A stretch of DNA of 64,000 nt from Sphingobium arseniciresistens (GCA_029167225.1 JARFNK010000001.1:62001-126000), one strand, 5' to 3'. Positions 50,585 to 61,893 are shown, counted from the stretch's first letter. Program-made: numbers and translations. The notes: generated by a model from the sequence alone, not told the origin.

Positions 50585-51027
50585 CAGCGCGTCGTCCCGG
50601 CGATGGCCAGGGCATCGGTGGCCGCCTGCGTCACCGCTTCGAAGGCGAGACGGATCGAGGCATGGCGAGCAGGGTAGCCGCGCGCCGGCGCCAGCACGTC
50701 AAGCCCCGGCCAGAAGGCCAGAGTCTGGGCGCTGCCATCCAGATAGGCGGCAAGCGCGTCACGCGCGGCGGCGAGTTCATCCGCGCTGCGGCCGATCGCA
50801 TGGGCGGCCATCAGCGACGAGGACGCCTGACCAAGCGCGCAGGCCCGCACTTCCAGCCCGATCTCGGCGACGCGGCCCTCGCCATCCATCCGCACGTCCA
50901 CGCTCACGCGGCTGCCGCAGGTGGGCGAGCGGCGCTCTGCCGTGCCCTGCGGATCGGCCAGGCGCCGGTGATGGGGAATGGTCGCGGCAAGGCGCAGAAT
51001 ATCGTTATTGTATAGCGGAGCACTCAT
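50584..51027 (-). CDS. Iron-sulphur cluster assembly scaffold-like protein (IscU/NifU N-domain)
   Basis: 147 residues from ATG 51027. The N-terminal PLYNNDILRLAATIPHHRRL and RRSPTCGSRVSVDVRM (first Cys), EVRACALGQASSSLM (second Cys) match the IscU fold. In place of the third ligand Cys of IscU there is His (YPARHASIRLAFEA), so cluster ligation may differ. Its stop shares a base with the antiporter start. Confidence 0.8.
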   Translation of the reverse strand: MSAPLYNNDILRLAATIPHHRRLADPQGTAERRSPTCGSRVSVDVRMDGEGRVAEIGLEVRACALGQASSSLMAAHAIGRSADELAAARDALAAYLDGSAQTLAFWPGLDVLAPARGYPARHASIRLAFEAVTQAATDALAIAGTTR

Positions 51028-51079
51028 CGCACCCCATGTAGGGCCTTGGCGCTCCAGAGAGAAGCGCGGAGGCAAAAAT

Positions 51080-51637
51080 TCAGTCGGGATCGTCCGGTTG
51101 CGCGGCTTTTTCCGAAGCAGCCTTTTCTGAAGCGGCGTCATCGCCGAAGCGTCGCTCGTCGACAAATTCGCTGATCGCCCGGCCGCTCGCGCCCAGCAGC
51201 GGATAGCTGCGCGATGTCCGCAGCCATTCGGGCCGTTCCGCCTGCGCGCCGAAGATCGTGTCATAGACGAGGCTGAAGGCGAGGAAGAGCAGCGTCGCGC
51301 CGATCAGCCCCTTCACCGCGCCGAAGCCCGCGCCCAGAACGCGGTCCACCGGCCCCAGCACGGAGGTCCGCGTGCGGGCGCCGAGCGCGCGGGCGAGGAA
51401 CTTGCCCGCCAGGAAAGTGGCGCCGAAGACGAGGACGAAGGCCAGCACCGCCGCGCCGCCGGTCGTGCCGATGAAGGGCGAGAGCAGTTCCGTCACCGAC
51501 GCATGGAACAGCCGGATCGCGAAAATCGCGAGCACCCAGGCGATGAGCGACAACGTCTCCATCACGAAGCCGCGCATGACGCCGAAAATGGCGCCGCCAC
51601 CGATGAGCAGAAGGACGGAAATATCGAGCGCGGTCAT
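51080..51637 (-). CDS. CvpA family membrane protein
   Basis: A 185-residue protein with four predicted transmembrane helices: DISVLLLIGGGAIFGVMRGF, LSLIAWVLAIFAIRLF, TGGAAVLAFVLVFGATFLAGKFLA and GPVDRVLGAGFGAVKGLIGATLLF. The C-terminal about 60 residues are polar and Glu/Lys-rich. CvpA is linked to colicin V production and envelope functions; precise role unknown. Follows radA in the same direction. Confidence 0.9.
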   Translation of the reverse strand: MTALDISVLLLIGGGAIFGVMRGFVMETLSLIAWVLAIFAIRLFHASVTELLSPFIGTTGGAAVLAFVLVFGATFLAGKFLARALGARTRTSVLGPVDRVLGAGFGAVKGLIGATLLFLAFSLVYDTIFGAQAERPEWLRTSRSYPLLGASGRAISEFVDERRFGDDAASEKAASEKAAQPDDPD

Positions 51638-51649
51638 GTCTCGCCTGCG

Positions 51650-53017
51650 CTACCCGCGCCCCAGCATGTGGTCAACAAATTGCGCGAGGGTGCGATAGCC
51701 GTTCACCGCAATGCCCTTCGCGCCGTCCGCGACGGCGGAAGGGACCATCGCCCGCTCGAACCCCAGCTTGGCGGATTCGCGCAGCCGCAGCGGCGCATGG
51801 GCGACCTGGCGAATCTCGCCCGACAGCGCGACTTCACCGAACAGCACGGCGTTCGCCGGCACCGGCCGTTCGGACAGGGCGGAGATGAGCGCGCCGGCCA
51901 CCGCAATGTCGGCGGCAGGATCGGAAATACGATAGCCGCCACCGACGTTCAGATAGACTTCGCAGGTCGAGAAGCTGAGGCCGCAGCGCGCCTCCAGCAC
52001 GGCCAGGATCATCGCCAGCCGGCCGCTGTCCCACCCCACCACGGCGCGCCGGGGCGTCGCCCCGCTGGCGAGCCGCACGGTCAGCGCCTGGATTTCGACC
52101 AACACCGGCCGGGTGCCCTCCAGCGCCGGGAAGACCGTGGCGCCGGTGACGCCCTCTTCCCGCTGGGTCAGGAACAGGGCGGAGGGGTTGGCGACTTCCG
52201 CCAGCCCTTCCTCGATCATCGAGAAGACGCCGATCTCGTCGGTGCCGCCGAAGCGGTTCTTGATCGCGCGCAGGATGCGATACTGATGGCTGCGCTCGCC
52301 CTCGAAGGCGAGCACGGTGTCCACCATATGCTCCAGCACGCGCGGGCCGGCGATGCTGCCGTCCTTGGTGACATGGCCGACCATGATCAGTGCGGTGCCG
52401 CGCTCCTTGGCGAAGCGGATCAGTTCCTGCGCGCAGGCCCGCACCTGGCTGACCGTGCCCGGCGCGCCATCGATCAGGTCGCTGTGCATCGTCTGGATCG
52501 AATCGATCACCAGCATGGCGGGCGGCGCGCCAAGGCTGAGCGTCGTCAGGATGTCGCGCACGGAGGTCGCGCTGGCGAGTTGCACCGGCGCCTGCCCGAG
52601 GCCGAGACGCCGGGCGCGCAACCGCACCTGATCGGCCGCTTCCTCGCCGCTCACATAGGCGATGCTGAGGCCCCGCGTCGCCATGCGGGCGGCGGCCTGC
52701 AGCAGCAGCGTCGATTTGCCGATGCCCGGATCGCCGCCGATCAGTGTCGCGGAGCCGGAGACCAGCCCGCCGCCCATGGCGCGATCGAACTCAGCAATGC
52801 CCGTGCTCGCCCGCTCCGGCAGCGCGATCTCGCTGTCGAGCCCGCTGAGGATAACGGCGCGCCCGCCCGAGCGCAGGTCATGCTTCGCGGCGAACACGGT
52901 TTCGCCAGCCTCCTCGATCAGCGTGTTCCATTCACTACAGTCATCGCACTGCCCCTGCCACCGGTGGGACACAGACCCGCAGGCCTGACAGACATATTTG
53001 CGCTTCGCCTTTGCCAT
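51650..53017 (-). CDS. radA: DNA repair protein RadA
   Basis: 455 residues from ATG 53017. The N-terminal zinc finger (CQACGSVSHRWQGQCDDC) is followed by the RecA-like core with Walker A GGDPGIGKST and Walker B MLVIDSIQT, the RadA-specific KNRFG motif (IKNRFGGTDEIGVF), and a Lon protease-like C-terminal domain. RadA promotes branch migration in recombination. Same direction as cvpA. Confidence 0.97.
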   Translation of the reverse strand: MAKAKRKYVCQACGSVSHRWQGQCDDCSEWNTLIEEAGETVFAAKHDLRSGGRAVILSGLDSEIALPERASTGIAEFDRAMGGGLVSGSATLIGGDPGIGKSTLLLQAAARMATRGLSIAYVSGEEAADQVRLRARRLGLGQAPVQLASATSVRDILTTLSLGAPPAMLVIDSIQTMHSDLIDGAPGTVSQVRACAQELIRFAKERGTALIMVGHVTKDGSIAGPRVLEHMVDTVLAFEGERSHQYRILRAIKNRFGGTDEIGVFSMIEEGLAEVANPSALFLTQREEGVTGATVFPALEGTRPVLVEIQALTVRLASGATPRRAVVGWDSGRLAMILAVLEARCGLSFSTCEVYLNVGGGYRISDPAADIAVAGALISALSERPVPANAVLFGEVALSGEIRQVAHAPLRLRESAKLGFERAMVPSAVADGAKGIAVNGYRTLAQFVDHMLGRG

Positions 53018-53119
53018 AGACCCCTTCCATATCAGAACATATGCGGAACACCAGTCTTTTGGCGAGCCCCGACTTATGGGGGACTGGAAACTCATGGGCG
53101 TCTGATGCATTGCCTCCCT

Positions 53120-53824
53120 ATGAGCCGCTCAACCCTGCGTGTCGCCAGCTACAATATCCGCAAGGCGATCGGCACCGACCGCCGCCGCAATCCCGAACGG
53201 GTGCTGGAGGTGCTGGCCGAACTGGACGCCGACGTCGTCGCCCTGCAGGAGGCCGATCGCCGGTTCGGCACGCGCCTCGCCGCGATCCCGCCGCGCCTGC
53301 TGGAAAGCCACAGCGCCTATCGCGCGGTGCCGCTGAACGTGCAGGCGGACAGCATGGGCTGGCACGGCAATGCGTTGCTGGTGCGCAAGGATGCGTCGGT
53401 CAGCGCCCACGACATCGTCCACCTGCCCTGCCTTGAGCCGCGCGGCGCGGTGACGGCGGCGGTGGAGGCCAATGGCATCGCGCTGCGCCTGTTCGGCATG
53501 CACCTTGACCTCTCCGGCCTGTGGCGGCGGCGGCAGGCGGCGGCGGTCATCCACGCCGCGAGCGCCCATGCGCCCATGCCGACCGTGTTGATGGGCGACC
53601 TCAACGAATGGAGCGCCGACCGGGGCTGCCTTGCCGATTTCGGCCGGCATTATCGTTTCGCACCCTGCGGCCGCAGCTTTCATGCGCGCCGCCCGGTCGC
53701 GCGGCTGGACCGCATCATGTTCAGCGATGCCCTGACCCTGGTTGACTGCGGCGTGCATGAAAGCGCGGCCTCCCGCCGGGCATCGGATCATCTGCCGATC
53801 TGGGCGGAACTGCGACCGGCCTGA
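53120..53824 (+). CDS. Endonuclease/exonuclease/phosphatase family protein
   Basis: 234 residues from ATG 53120 (an in-frame ATG at 53105 is possible). Motifs of the EEP fold: RVASYNIRKAIG, DVVALQEADRRFG, a WHGNALLV segment, GMHLDLSG, VLMGDLNEW and ASDHLPIWAEL. The Asp/His/Glu residues of the active site are present. It could act on nucleic acid or a phospholipid/inositol headgroup; substrate unknown. Divergent from radA. Confidence 0.87.
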   Translation: MSRSTLRVASYNIRKAIGTDRRRNPERVLEVLAELDADVVALQEADRRFGTRLAAIPPRLLESHSAYRAVPLNVQADSMGWHGNALLVRKDASVSAHDIVHLPCLEPRGAVTAAVEANGIALRLFGMHLDLSGLWRRRQAAAVIHAASAHAPMPTVLMGDLNEWSADRGCLADFGRHYRFAPCGRSFHARRPVARLDRIMFSDALTLVDCGVHESAASRRASDHLPIWAELRPA

Positions 53825-53890
53825 CATGAAACGGTCCGGGCACCGCCTGTTTCACTCGACTTGCCCGCGCGCATCTGCGATTCCCCGCTC

Positions 53891-56230
53891 ATGAGGGAGA
53901 AGGAGCTGAGGCTGGCGCTGGTCTGCTATGGCGGCATCAGCCTGGCCGTGTACATGCACGGCATCACCAAGGAAGTCTGGCACCTCGCCCGCGCCAGCCG
54001 CGCCTTTCATGACGGCACAGAACCTGCGGACGGCATCGTGAAGGTCTATCGCGACATGCTGCGCGAGATCGAGGAGGTCTCAGGCATGCGGCTGCGTGTG
54101 CTGGTCGACATCCTCTCGGGCGCCAGCGCGGGCGGCATCAACGCGATCTTCCTGTCACAGGCGATCGAGACCGGCCAGTCGCTGGACGCGCTGACGGCGC
54201 TGTGGCTCGACAATGCCGATGTCGACAAGCTGCTGGACCCGGACGCCCGCCCCGCCGCGCGCGTCACCAAATTCTGGGCGACGCCGCTGGTCTGGATGGC
54301 CGCGCGCCACCCCGGCGACACCATCGAGCGGACCGTCGCGCCGGAAACGCGCGAGGAGGTGCGGCACAAGCTCAGCAACTTCATCCGCTCGCGCTGGTTC
54401 GAGCCGCCCTTTGGCGGGGCGGGCTTCTGCACCATGCTGCTGGATGCCTTCGACGCGATGGCGAAGGCGCCGGTCGGCCCGACACTGCTACCGGACGGGC
54501 ACCCGCTCGACCTGTTCGTGACGGTGACGGATTTCGACGGCTATCTCGAACGCCTCTCGCTCCACAGCCCGCCGCAGGTGACGGAGACCGAGCATCGCCT
54601 GACCATCGGCTTCCGTGCACGCGGCGACGACAGCCGGCGCTTTGCCGATCCGGCGGAACTCACCTTTGCCGCGCGCGCCACCGCCAGCTTTCCCGGCGCC
54701 TTCCCGCCCTTCACCGTGCGCGAGCTGGACCGCGTGCTGGAGGGCCGCAAGCAGCCATGGGCGGGCCGCAGCACCTTCCTGTCGCGCGTGATGCCGCAGC
54801 AGGCGGCACTGGGCACCGTGGAGGACGCAGTGCTGATCGACGGATCGGTGCTGGCCAACGCGCCCTTCGCGCAGGCCATAAAGGCCCTGCGCAACCGCCC
54901 GGCCCGGCGGGAGGTCGATCGCCGCTTCGTCTTCATCGATCCCAAGCCCAGCCGCCGCAGCATCAGCCTGAGCCGATCCGGCGAGGAGCAACCGCCCATC
55001 GAGGGCAAGAGCCCGCCGCTACCCGGCTTCTTCCGCACCATCTTCGGCGCGCTCAGCGATATTCCGCGCGAGCAGCCGATCCGCGAAAACCTTGAGGCGA
55101 TCGAACAGCGCTCGCGCAGCATCCGCCGGATGCAGCGCATTACCGAGGCGATGCGGGAAGGGATCGAGGAGGATGTCGAGGCGGCCTTCGGCAGCACCCT
55201 GTTCCTCGATCGCCCCACCCCCGCCCGCCTCGCCAGCTGGCGTGCCAAGGCCCAGCGGCGCGCGGCGGCGGCAGCGGGCTTCGCCTATCCCGCCTATGCC
55301 CATCTCAAGCTGTCGAGCATCGTGGAGGAAATGGCCGACCTGCTGTTCCGCGTCGGCGGCGACGGCAGCGCCATGGCGCGGGAGAACTGGCGGCAGGCCG
55401 TGTGGCAACAGGTGCGCGCCAATGGCGTCGACCAGATCCGCGAGCACCGACGCAGCGAAGCCTCCGAACAGGTGGTGCTGTTCTTCCGCCACCATGATCT
55501 TGGCTTCCGCATCCGCCGCCTGCGCTTCCTCGCCCGCCGGCTTGCCGAGACGTTTGAGGTGAGCAGCAACGCTACCCCCGAAGGGCTCGCCGCGATCCGC
55601 GACGCGATCTATGGCGGGCTGGCGCTGTATCTGGAGTGCGAGGCAGCCGATTATTATGACGACGCGGTCATCGCCGCCGCGCGGCAGACGGCGAGCGATC
55701 CTGCCGCCGCCATGGCCGCGCTGGAGACTGCGCGCGACCTCAAGAGCCGCGACGTCACCGCCGAAGCCATGCTGTCGGAAGCGCTATGGGCGTTGCCCAA
55801 GGACGAGCGGCGCCAGATCCTGCTCGCCTATCTGGGCTTCCCTTTCTACGACATCGCCACCCTGCCGCTGCTGCAGGGAGAGGGATCGGACGAATATGAC
55901 CCGGTGAAAGTCGACCGGATTTCCCCCGACGATTGCTCCGCACTGCGCCCCGGCGGGCAGGACGTCATCCTCAAGGGGCTGGAGTTCAACAGCTTCGGCG
56001 CCTTCTTCAGCCGCGCCTATCGCGAGCATGATTATCTCTGGGGAAGGCTCCATGGCGCCGAAAGACTGATCGACATCGTGATTTCGGCTCTTCCTGCCGG
56101 AGTCCAGCTTCCCGAAGGTGCCGCCGCGCGATATAGGGCCGGCGCATTTCGTGCGATCCTGAAGGAAGAGGCGCGGCGCCTGCCGCTCGTCGCCGACCTG
56201 ATCGCTGGCCTGAGGAAGGATGTGGGTTGA
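53891..56230 (+). CDS. Patatin-like phospholipase-domain protein
   Basis: 779 residues from ATG 53891. N-terminal patatin fold: LRLALVCYGGISLAVYMHGI as oxyanion glycine-rich strand, LSGASAGGINA with the nucleophile Ser, and DGSVLANAPF with the catalytic Asp. The long C-terminal half is helical, resembling the patatin-related (DUF3376-containing) family. It probably hydrolyses lipids or is a membrane-associated factor. It ends overlapping a small lipoprotein gene. Confidence 0.9.
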   Translation: MREKELRLALVCYGGISLAVYMHGITKEVWHLARASRAFHDGTEPADGIVKVYRDMLREIEEVSGMRLRVLVDILSGASAGGINAIFLSQAIETGQSLDALTALWLDNADVDKLLDPDARPAARVTKFWATPLVWMAARHPGDTIERTVAPETREEVRHKLSNFIRSRWFEPPFGGAGFCTMLLDAFDAMAKAPVGPTLLPDGHPLDLFVTVTDFDGYLERLSLHSPPQVTETEHRLTIGFRARGDDSRRFADPAELTFAARATASFPGAFPPFTVRELDRVLEGRKQPWAGRSTFLSRVMPQQAALGTVEDAVLIDGSVLANAPFAQAIKALRNRPARREVDRRFVFIDPKPSRRSISLSRSGEEQPPIEGKSPPLPGFFRTIFGALSDIPREQPIRENLEAIEQRSRSIRRMQRITEAMREGIEEDVEAAFGSTLFLDRPTPARLASWRAKAQRRAAAAAGFAYPAYAHLKLSSIVEEMADLLFRVGGDGSAMARENWRQAVWQQVRANGVDQIREHRRSEASEQVVLFFRHHDLGFRIRRLRFLARRLAETFEVSSNATPEGLAAIRDAIYGGLALYLECEAADYYDDAVIAAARQTASDPAAAMAALETARDLKSRDVTAEAMLSEALWALPKDERRQILLAYLGFPFYDIATLPLLQGEGSDEYDPVKVDRISPDDCSALRPGGQDVILKGLEFNSFGAFFSRAYREHDYLWGRLHGAERLIDIVISALPAGVQLPEGAAARYRAGAFRAILKEEARRLPLVADLIAGLRKDVG

Positions 56231-56781
56231 ACGGGGGACGCATCGGGAGGCTGCTGGCGCTGGCGCTGCTTGGCACCGCGACGGCCTGTTCCTCCGGCGC
56301 GGACACCCCGACGGGCGGCGGTGATGCTCCCCACGGAAATGCGGGCAAGACGGTGTCACAGGCCGCGACGCCCCCCGCCCCTTCCTCTGACACCGTGCTG
56401 AGCGAGGCGGCCGACGACAATATGGCCGTGGAAACATTGGCGACGAGCGCGGCGGACATGCCCCCGCCCCCCGCCCGGCCCCGCCCGGCCCGCACTGAGA
56501 CCCCACCCGATCTTCCCGAATCCAATGCCGCTGGCGACTCAACGCCCTTTCCTACAGAGGTCACGACGTTCATGGTCGATCGCGACGGATGCGATCATTT
56601 CCGGGGGGAAGAGCCCTATGATGACGAACGGCGGGCCTATCTGGACAAGAGCATCCGCGACCTGTGCACCGGATCGGATGCGAAACTGGCCGAGCTGCGC
56701 GCGCGCTACGCAAGAAATCAGGACGTGATCGCGGCGCTTTCAGGCTATGACGACAGGATCGAGACCGACCCGGACGAGTGA
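56227..56781 (+). CDS. Probable lipoprotein, unknown function
   Basis: A 184-residue protein starting at TTG 56227, overlapping the patatin stop (TTGA). The N-terminus (RIGRLLALALLGTATACSSG) has a lipobox-like TATAC and Cys. A Thr/Pro/Ala-rich linker follows, then a C-terminal domain with MVDRDGCDHFRGEEPYDDERRAYLDKSIRDLC. It is probably exported and coupled to the patatin gene. Confidence 0.65.
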   Translation: MNGGRIGRLLALALLGTATACSSGADTPTGGGDAPHGNAGKTVSQAATPPAPSSDTVLSEAADDNMAVETLATSAADMPPPPARPRPARTETPPDLPESNAAGDSTPFPTEVTTFMVDRDGCDHFRGEEPYDDERRAYLDKSIRDLCTGSDAKLAELRARYARNQDVIAALSGYDDRIETDPDE

Positions 56782-56808
56782 CACCTTCCTTCTCAAGGAG
56801 GCGATCGA

Positions 56809-57639
56809 ATGGCTGGAATATACGCATCTGTAGGCAAGGGCGGCGTTAACGCGACCGCCGACGTGACGCTGGTGCAGCGTCTGCTCAACACCCTTGTAGA
56901 GCTGATGGGCCTTGCCCCGCTGGAAGCCGATGGCGATTGCGGGGATCTGACGATCGAGGCGATCCGCGCCTTCCAGTTCCGCTTTCTGGGCATGGTGCGC
57001 CCCGATGGCCGCATCGATCCGGGCGGACGGAGTTGGACTCGGCTGGTGGCGGAGGGCGCCGACGACAGCGCCGTACAGCCCCTGCCGGCATCTCGGCTCA
57101 GCGGGGCGGACTGGTGGCATGCCAATCAGGCGCGCTTTGCCAACAGCGCCGACCTCGACGACCTGGTGGAGCCGTTTCGCGGCAAGGCCCGCATCTTCAT
57201 CAAGGCCCTGCGCGATGCCGGCGCCAATGTCCGCATCAGCGCGACACGGCGCAACCCGACGCGCGCATGGCTGATGCACCATTGCTATCGCATCGCGAAG
57301 AAGCAGGAGGCGCCGGGCGCCGTGCCGCCCAACCCGGCCTGCGACATCATCTGGGACCATGGCACGCCGGCGGCATCGCGCGCCGCGGCCCAGGACATGG
57401 CCGACCTGTTCGGCATCGCCTATCTCCCCTCCCTCAATTCGCGCCACATCGAGGGCAAGGCGATCGACATCACCATCGGATGGAGCGGGACGCTGTCGAT
57501 CCCGGATGGCACCGGCAAGCTCCAGCAGATCGGCGCCCCGCGCGACGGGAGCAACACCGCCCTGCACAAACTCGGCCGCAGCTATGGCGTGGTGAAGCTG
57601 GTGTCGGACCCGCCGCACTGGTCCAGCGACGGGCATTGA
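56809..57639 (+). CDS. Peptidoglycan-binding and M15-like peptidase protein without signal peptide
   Basis: A 276-residue protein. Residues about 8-85 form a PG_binding_1-type domain (VTLVQRLLNTLVELMGLAPLEADGDCG). The C-terminal domain has RISATRRNPTRAWLMHHCYRIA, SRHIEGKAIDITIG and a final DPPHWSSDGH, the S-x-H-x-x-G-x-A-x-D and H motifs of M15/VanY-type zinc peptidases. It should cut peptidoglycan stem peptides, but no signal peptide is seen. The fold is typical of endolysins and secreted effectors. It follows the patatin/lipoprotein pair. Confidence 0.8.
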   Translation: MAGIYASVGKGGVNATADVTLVQRLLNTLVELMGLAPLEADGDCGDLTIEAIRAFQFRFLGMVRPDGRIDPGGRSWTRLVAEGADDSAVQPLPASRLSGADWWHANQARFANSADLDDLVEPFRGKARIFIKALRDAGANVRISATRRNPTRAWLMHHCYRIAKKQEAPGAVPPNPACDIIWDHGTPAASRAAAQDMADLFGIAYLPSLNSRHIEGKAIDITIGWSGTLSIPDGTGKLQQIGAPRDGSNTALHKLGRSYGVVKLVSDPPHWSSDGH

Positions 57640-58029
57640 GCGGGGTGATCAGCGAGAGCCGCTTTTCCATGAGGAGGCGCCTCTGCCGCCAATGTCACAG
57701 AGGGAGCCTGCCACCCACCACTCGCTCAGCTTTCTGAACGGATGCGACAGAACGGGTTCACACCAAAACGCCGTTCGCGCAGAAATTGTCGAAGGGCTGT
57801 TCTCCTTCCGCAAGAGAAGCGTGGCTCTTCGACACGCTCTGGGCGAACGGATCTGATTTGGATAACCTACCCGAGATTTATAGGTCTGGCAGAAACGCCT
57901 CGCGCGTCCCCCGAAACCGATCAGCCCTAGAGCAGATTTCGATCCGATTGCATCGGCTCGGCTGCTCTAAGCTTTTGGTTTACCGCATTTTCCGAGCCAG
58001 CAGCCGATTCCGTCTGCTTGGAAAATGCT
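57640..58029. other. Non-coding gap between peptidase gene and dnaJ
   Basis: About 390 bases hold no convincing gene. Two palindromic elements fill part of it: a REP-like doublet at 57771-57850 and an inverted-repeat element at 57927-58033 that reaches into the dnaJ stop codon. The first 130 bases show nothing recognisable. Short open frames on the + strand here run across the repeats and are judged not to be genes. Confidence 0.7.
57771..57850. repeat. REP-like inverted doublet
   Basis: Outer arms CCGTTCGC (57771-57778) and GCGAACGG (57843-57850) enclose GTCGAAG (57788-57794) and CTTCGAC (57827-57833). The unit CTTCGAC-N-GGGCGAACGG is a familiar intergenic repeat of sphingomonads and pseudomonads; here it occurs as two divergently oriented copies, the arrangement of a REPIN. 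Confidence 0.65.
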
Positions 58030-58033
58030 CTAG
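57927..58033. repeat. 107-bp inverted-repeat-bounded element overlapping the dnaJ stop
   Basis: It starts CTAGAGCA (57927-57934) and ends TGCTCTAG (58026-58033), a perfect 8-bp terminal inverted repeat. Inside are two hairpins: AGAGCAG with CTGCTCT, and GCATTTTCC with GGAAAATGC. The dnaJ stop codon (TAG at 58032-58030, minus) lies inside the right end. It looks like a small non-autonomous repeat. Confidence 0.65.
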
Positions 58034-59166
58034 GTCCACATATCCTTGAGCTTGCTGAAGAAACCGGTCGATTCCGGGCATTCGTCGCCCGTCTCCGTCT
58101 CGCGGAAAGCTTCCAGCAGTTCGCGCTGCCTTGCGGTCAGGCGCGTCGGCGTCTCGACGTCGATCTGCACGACCATGTCGCCAGTCCCACGGCTGTTGAG
58201 CACGGGCATGCCCGCACCGCGCTGGCGCAGCTGCTTGCCCGACTGGATGCCGGCGGGAATGCGGATCTCATGCACTTCCCGGTCGAGCCCCGGCACTTCG
58301 ATCGTGCCGCCGAGCGATGCCGTGGTGAAGCTCACCGGCACGCGGCAGAACAATGTCGTGCCTTCGCGTTCGAAGATCTGGTGACGCTTCACATGCAGGA
58401 AGATGTAGAGATCGCCCGCAGGCGCGCCGCGTGCGCCAGCCTCGCCCTTGCCGGACAGGCGTATCCGGGTGCCTTCGTCCACGCCGGCCGGAATATCGAC
58501 GGACAGCGTCTGATGCTTGTCCACGCGCCCCTCGCCCCGGCAGGAGCGGCAGGGGCTCTCGATCACCTTTCCGGCGCCATGGCATGACGGGCAGGTTCGC
58601 TCGACCACGAAAAAGCCCTGCTGCGCCCGCACCTGCCCATGGCCATTGCACGTGGTACAACCCTTGACGCCGGTGCCCGGCGCCGCGCCGGAGCCGTCGC
58701 AGGTCTCGCAAGAGGCCGAAATCTCGACCTCGATCTCGGTCGACTTTCCATGGAAGGCTTCTTCCAGGGTGATTTCCAGATCATAGCGCAGGTCTGCGCC
58801 GCGCCGGTTCTGCTGACGACCACCGCCGCCGCCAAAGCCGCCACCGCCGCCGAAGATCGTCTCGAAAATATCGCCGATGTCGGAAAAGCCGCCCGCACCG
58901 CCGCCAAAGCCGCCATGGCCGCCGCCACCGCCGCCATTCTTGTACGCGGCATGGCCGAAACGATCATAGGCCGCGCGCTTTTGCGGATCCTTGAGGCATT
59001 CATACGCCTCTGAGACGGCCTTGAACTTAGCCTCGCTGTCGGTGCAGCCCCCGGTCTTGTCGGGGTGATATTTCATCGCGAGCTTGCGATACGCGCTCTT
59101 GATGGTGCCAGCGTCGGCGGTGCGCTCGATTTCGAGCAGCTCATAGAAATCAATTTCGGTGCTCAT
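58030..59166 (-). CDS. dnaJ: Chaperone DnaJ
   Basis: 378 residues from ATG 59166. A J domain with the HPD motif in KYHPDK, a Gly/Phe-rich segment ([23 protein letters not shown]-type), four CxxCxGxG zinc motifs ([32 protein letters not shown]) and C-terminal substrate domains identify a type I DnaJ. It stimulates DnaK ATPase. It lies 69 bases after dnaK in the same direction and is probably cotranscribed under heat-shock control. Its stop codon is contributed by an intergenic repeat. Confidence 0.97.
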   Translation of the reverse strand: MSTEIDFYELLEIERTADAGTIKSAYRKLAMKYHPDKTGGCTDSEAKFKAVSEAYECLKDPQKRAAYDRFGHAAYKNGGGGGGHGGFGGGAGGFSDIGDIFETIFGGGGGFGGGGGRQQNRRGADLRYDLEITLEEAFHGKSTEIEVEISASCETCDGSGAAPGTGVKGCTTCNGHGQVRAQQGFFVVERTCPSCHGAGKVIESPCRSCRGEGRVDKHQTLSVDIPAGVDEGTRIRLSGKGEAGARGAPAGDLYIFLHVKRHQIFEREGTTLFCRVPVSFTTASLGGTIEVPGLDREVHEIRIPAGIQSGKQLRQRGAGMPVLNSRGTGDMVVQIDVETPTRLTARQRELLEAFRETETGDECPESTGFFSKLKDMWT

Positions 59167-59234
59167 CTCGCCCCCGGCGATTGCGCCCGCCGCCATCCCC
59201 CCGGAACAGGGGAAGGGCGGCGGGCACGCATCAC

Positions 59235-61136
<1,902 letters not shown>

Positions 61137-61223
61137 TTGTTCCTCTTCAAACCCCAAGTCGTTCAGCGGTTGACGGCCCAATACCTCACGAATGCGCCAA
61201 GGCAAGGCCGGATTGCACTGGGG

Positions 61224-61251
61224 ATATAGGGGCGCTTTTCCTTGGCACAAG
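61224..61251 (-). promoter_or_regulatory. RpoH (sigma-32) type promoter of dnaK
   Basis: On the minus strand CTTG (61251-61248), then exactly 17 bases, then CCTATAT (61230-61224). This matches the alphaproteobacterial heat-shock consensus CTTG-N17/18-CYTAT. Start of transcription would be near 61216, giving a leader of about 80 bases. No CIRCE-type inverted repeat was seen. Confidence 0.8.
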
Positions 61252-61312
61252 GAGGCGCTGTCATTACGGTGGAAACCGACCGGAAACGAGACAATCCCCA
61301 GGAGACTTATCA

Positions 61313-61852
61313 ATGCCCGCCCCGATGCGCCGTCTGGCCGCCGCCATGATGCAGAGCCTGGCCTCGGGAAGCGCGAGGACGGCCCTGTCCGCAGCCGCCA
61401 TACTGGCCGTGCCGCTCGCGCTTTCCGCCTGCGCAGATCCGCAGCCGCTCTATGTCGACCAGGCGTGGATTCGCCTTTCCGCCAACCCCAGCAATCCCTC
61501 GGCGGGCTATTTCACCGTCCATGGCGGGCCGGAAAAGGTGCAGCTGCGCGGCGTGATTACCGACCGTGCCCAGCGGATCGAGATGCACGAGAGCATGCAG
61601 CATGATGGCATGGCGATGATGATGCCGATCGAAAGCGCGGACATTCCGGCCAAGGAAAAGGTCGTCTTCGCGCCGGGCGGCAAGCATCTGATGCTGTGGG
61701 GCATCAATCCCGGCGCGGTGGAACAGGGCACGATGCCGCTCACCTTCCTCTTTTCCAATGGCGACCGCATCATCGTGGACGCGGTGATCCGCAAGCCCAG
61801 CGAAGGCGCCCCGCCACCGCCCGCCGCCAATGCGAGCGACGCGAAGAAATGA
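61313..61852 (+). CDS. Copper chaperone PCu(A)C-like lipoprotein
   Basis: A 179-residue protein with an N-terminal signal ending in a lipobox ([10 protein letters not shown]). The PCu(A)C domain has [20 protein letters not shown], then the copper ligand pattern H-x-x-M around [16 protein letters not shown], and [11 protein letters not shown] with H-x-M. Such proteins deliver Cu(I) to cytochrome oxidase in the periplasm. Methionine-rich segments support copper binding. Divergent from dnaK. Confidence 0.88.
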   Translation: MPAPMRRLAAAMMQSLASGSARTALSAAAILAVPLALSACADPQPLYVDQAWIRLSANPSNPSAGYFTVHGGPEKVQLRGVITDRAQRIEMHESMQHDGMAMMMPIESADIPAKEKVVFAPGGKHLMLWGINPGAVEQGTMPLTFLFSNGDRIIVDAVIRKPSEGAPPPPAANASDAKK

Positions 61853-61893
61853 GGCGAGCCGCCGCCTGCCATGGCTGAAACGGTCGTAAAGCG

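Noticed and set aside
51503-53119. N-terminal extension of the EEP-family protein by more than 500 residues
   Set aside because: The extension lies antisense to radA and cvpA; the EEP fold begins at MSRSTLRVASYN (ATG 53120).
57742-58049. Small + strand genes between the peptidase gene and dnaJ
   Set aside because: They run through palindromic repeats and into the dnaJ 3' end and have no ribosome binding site or family features.
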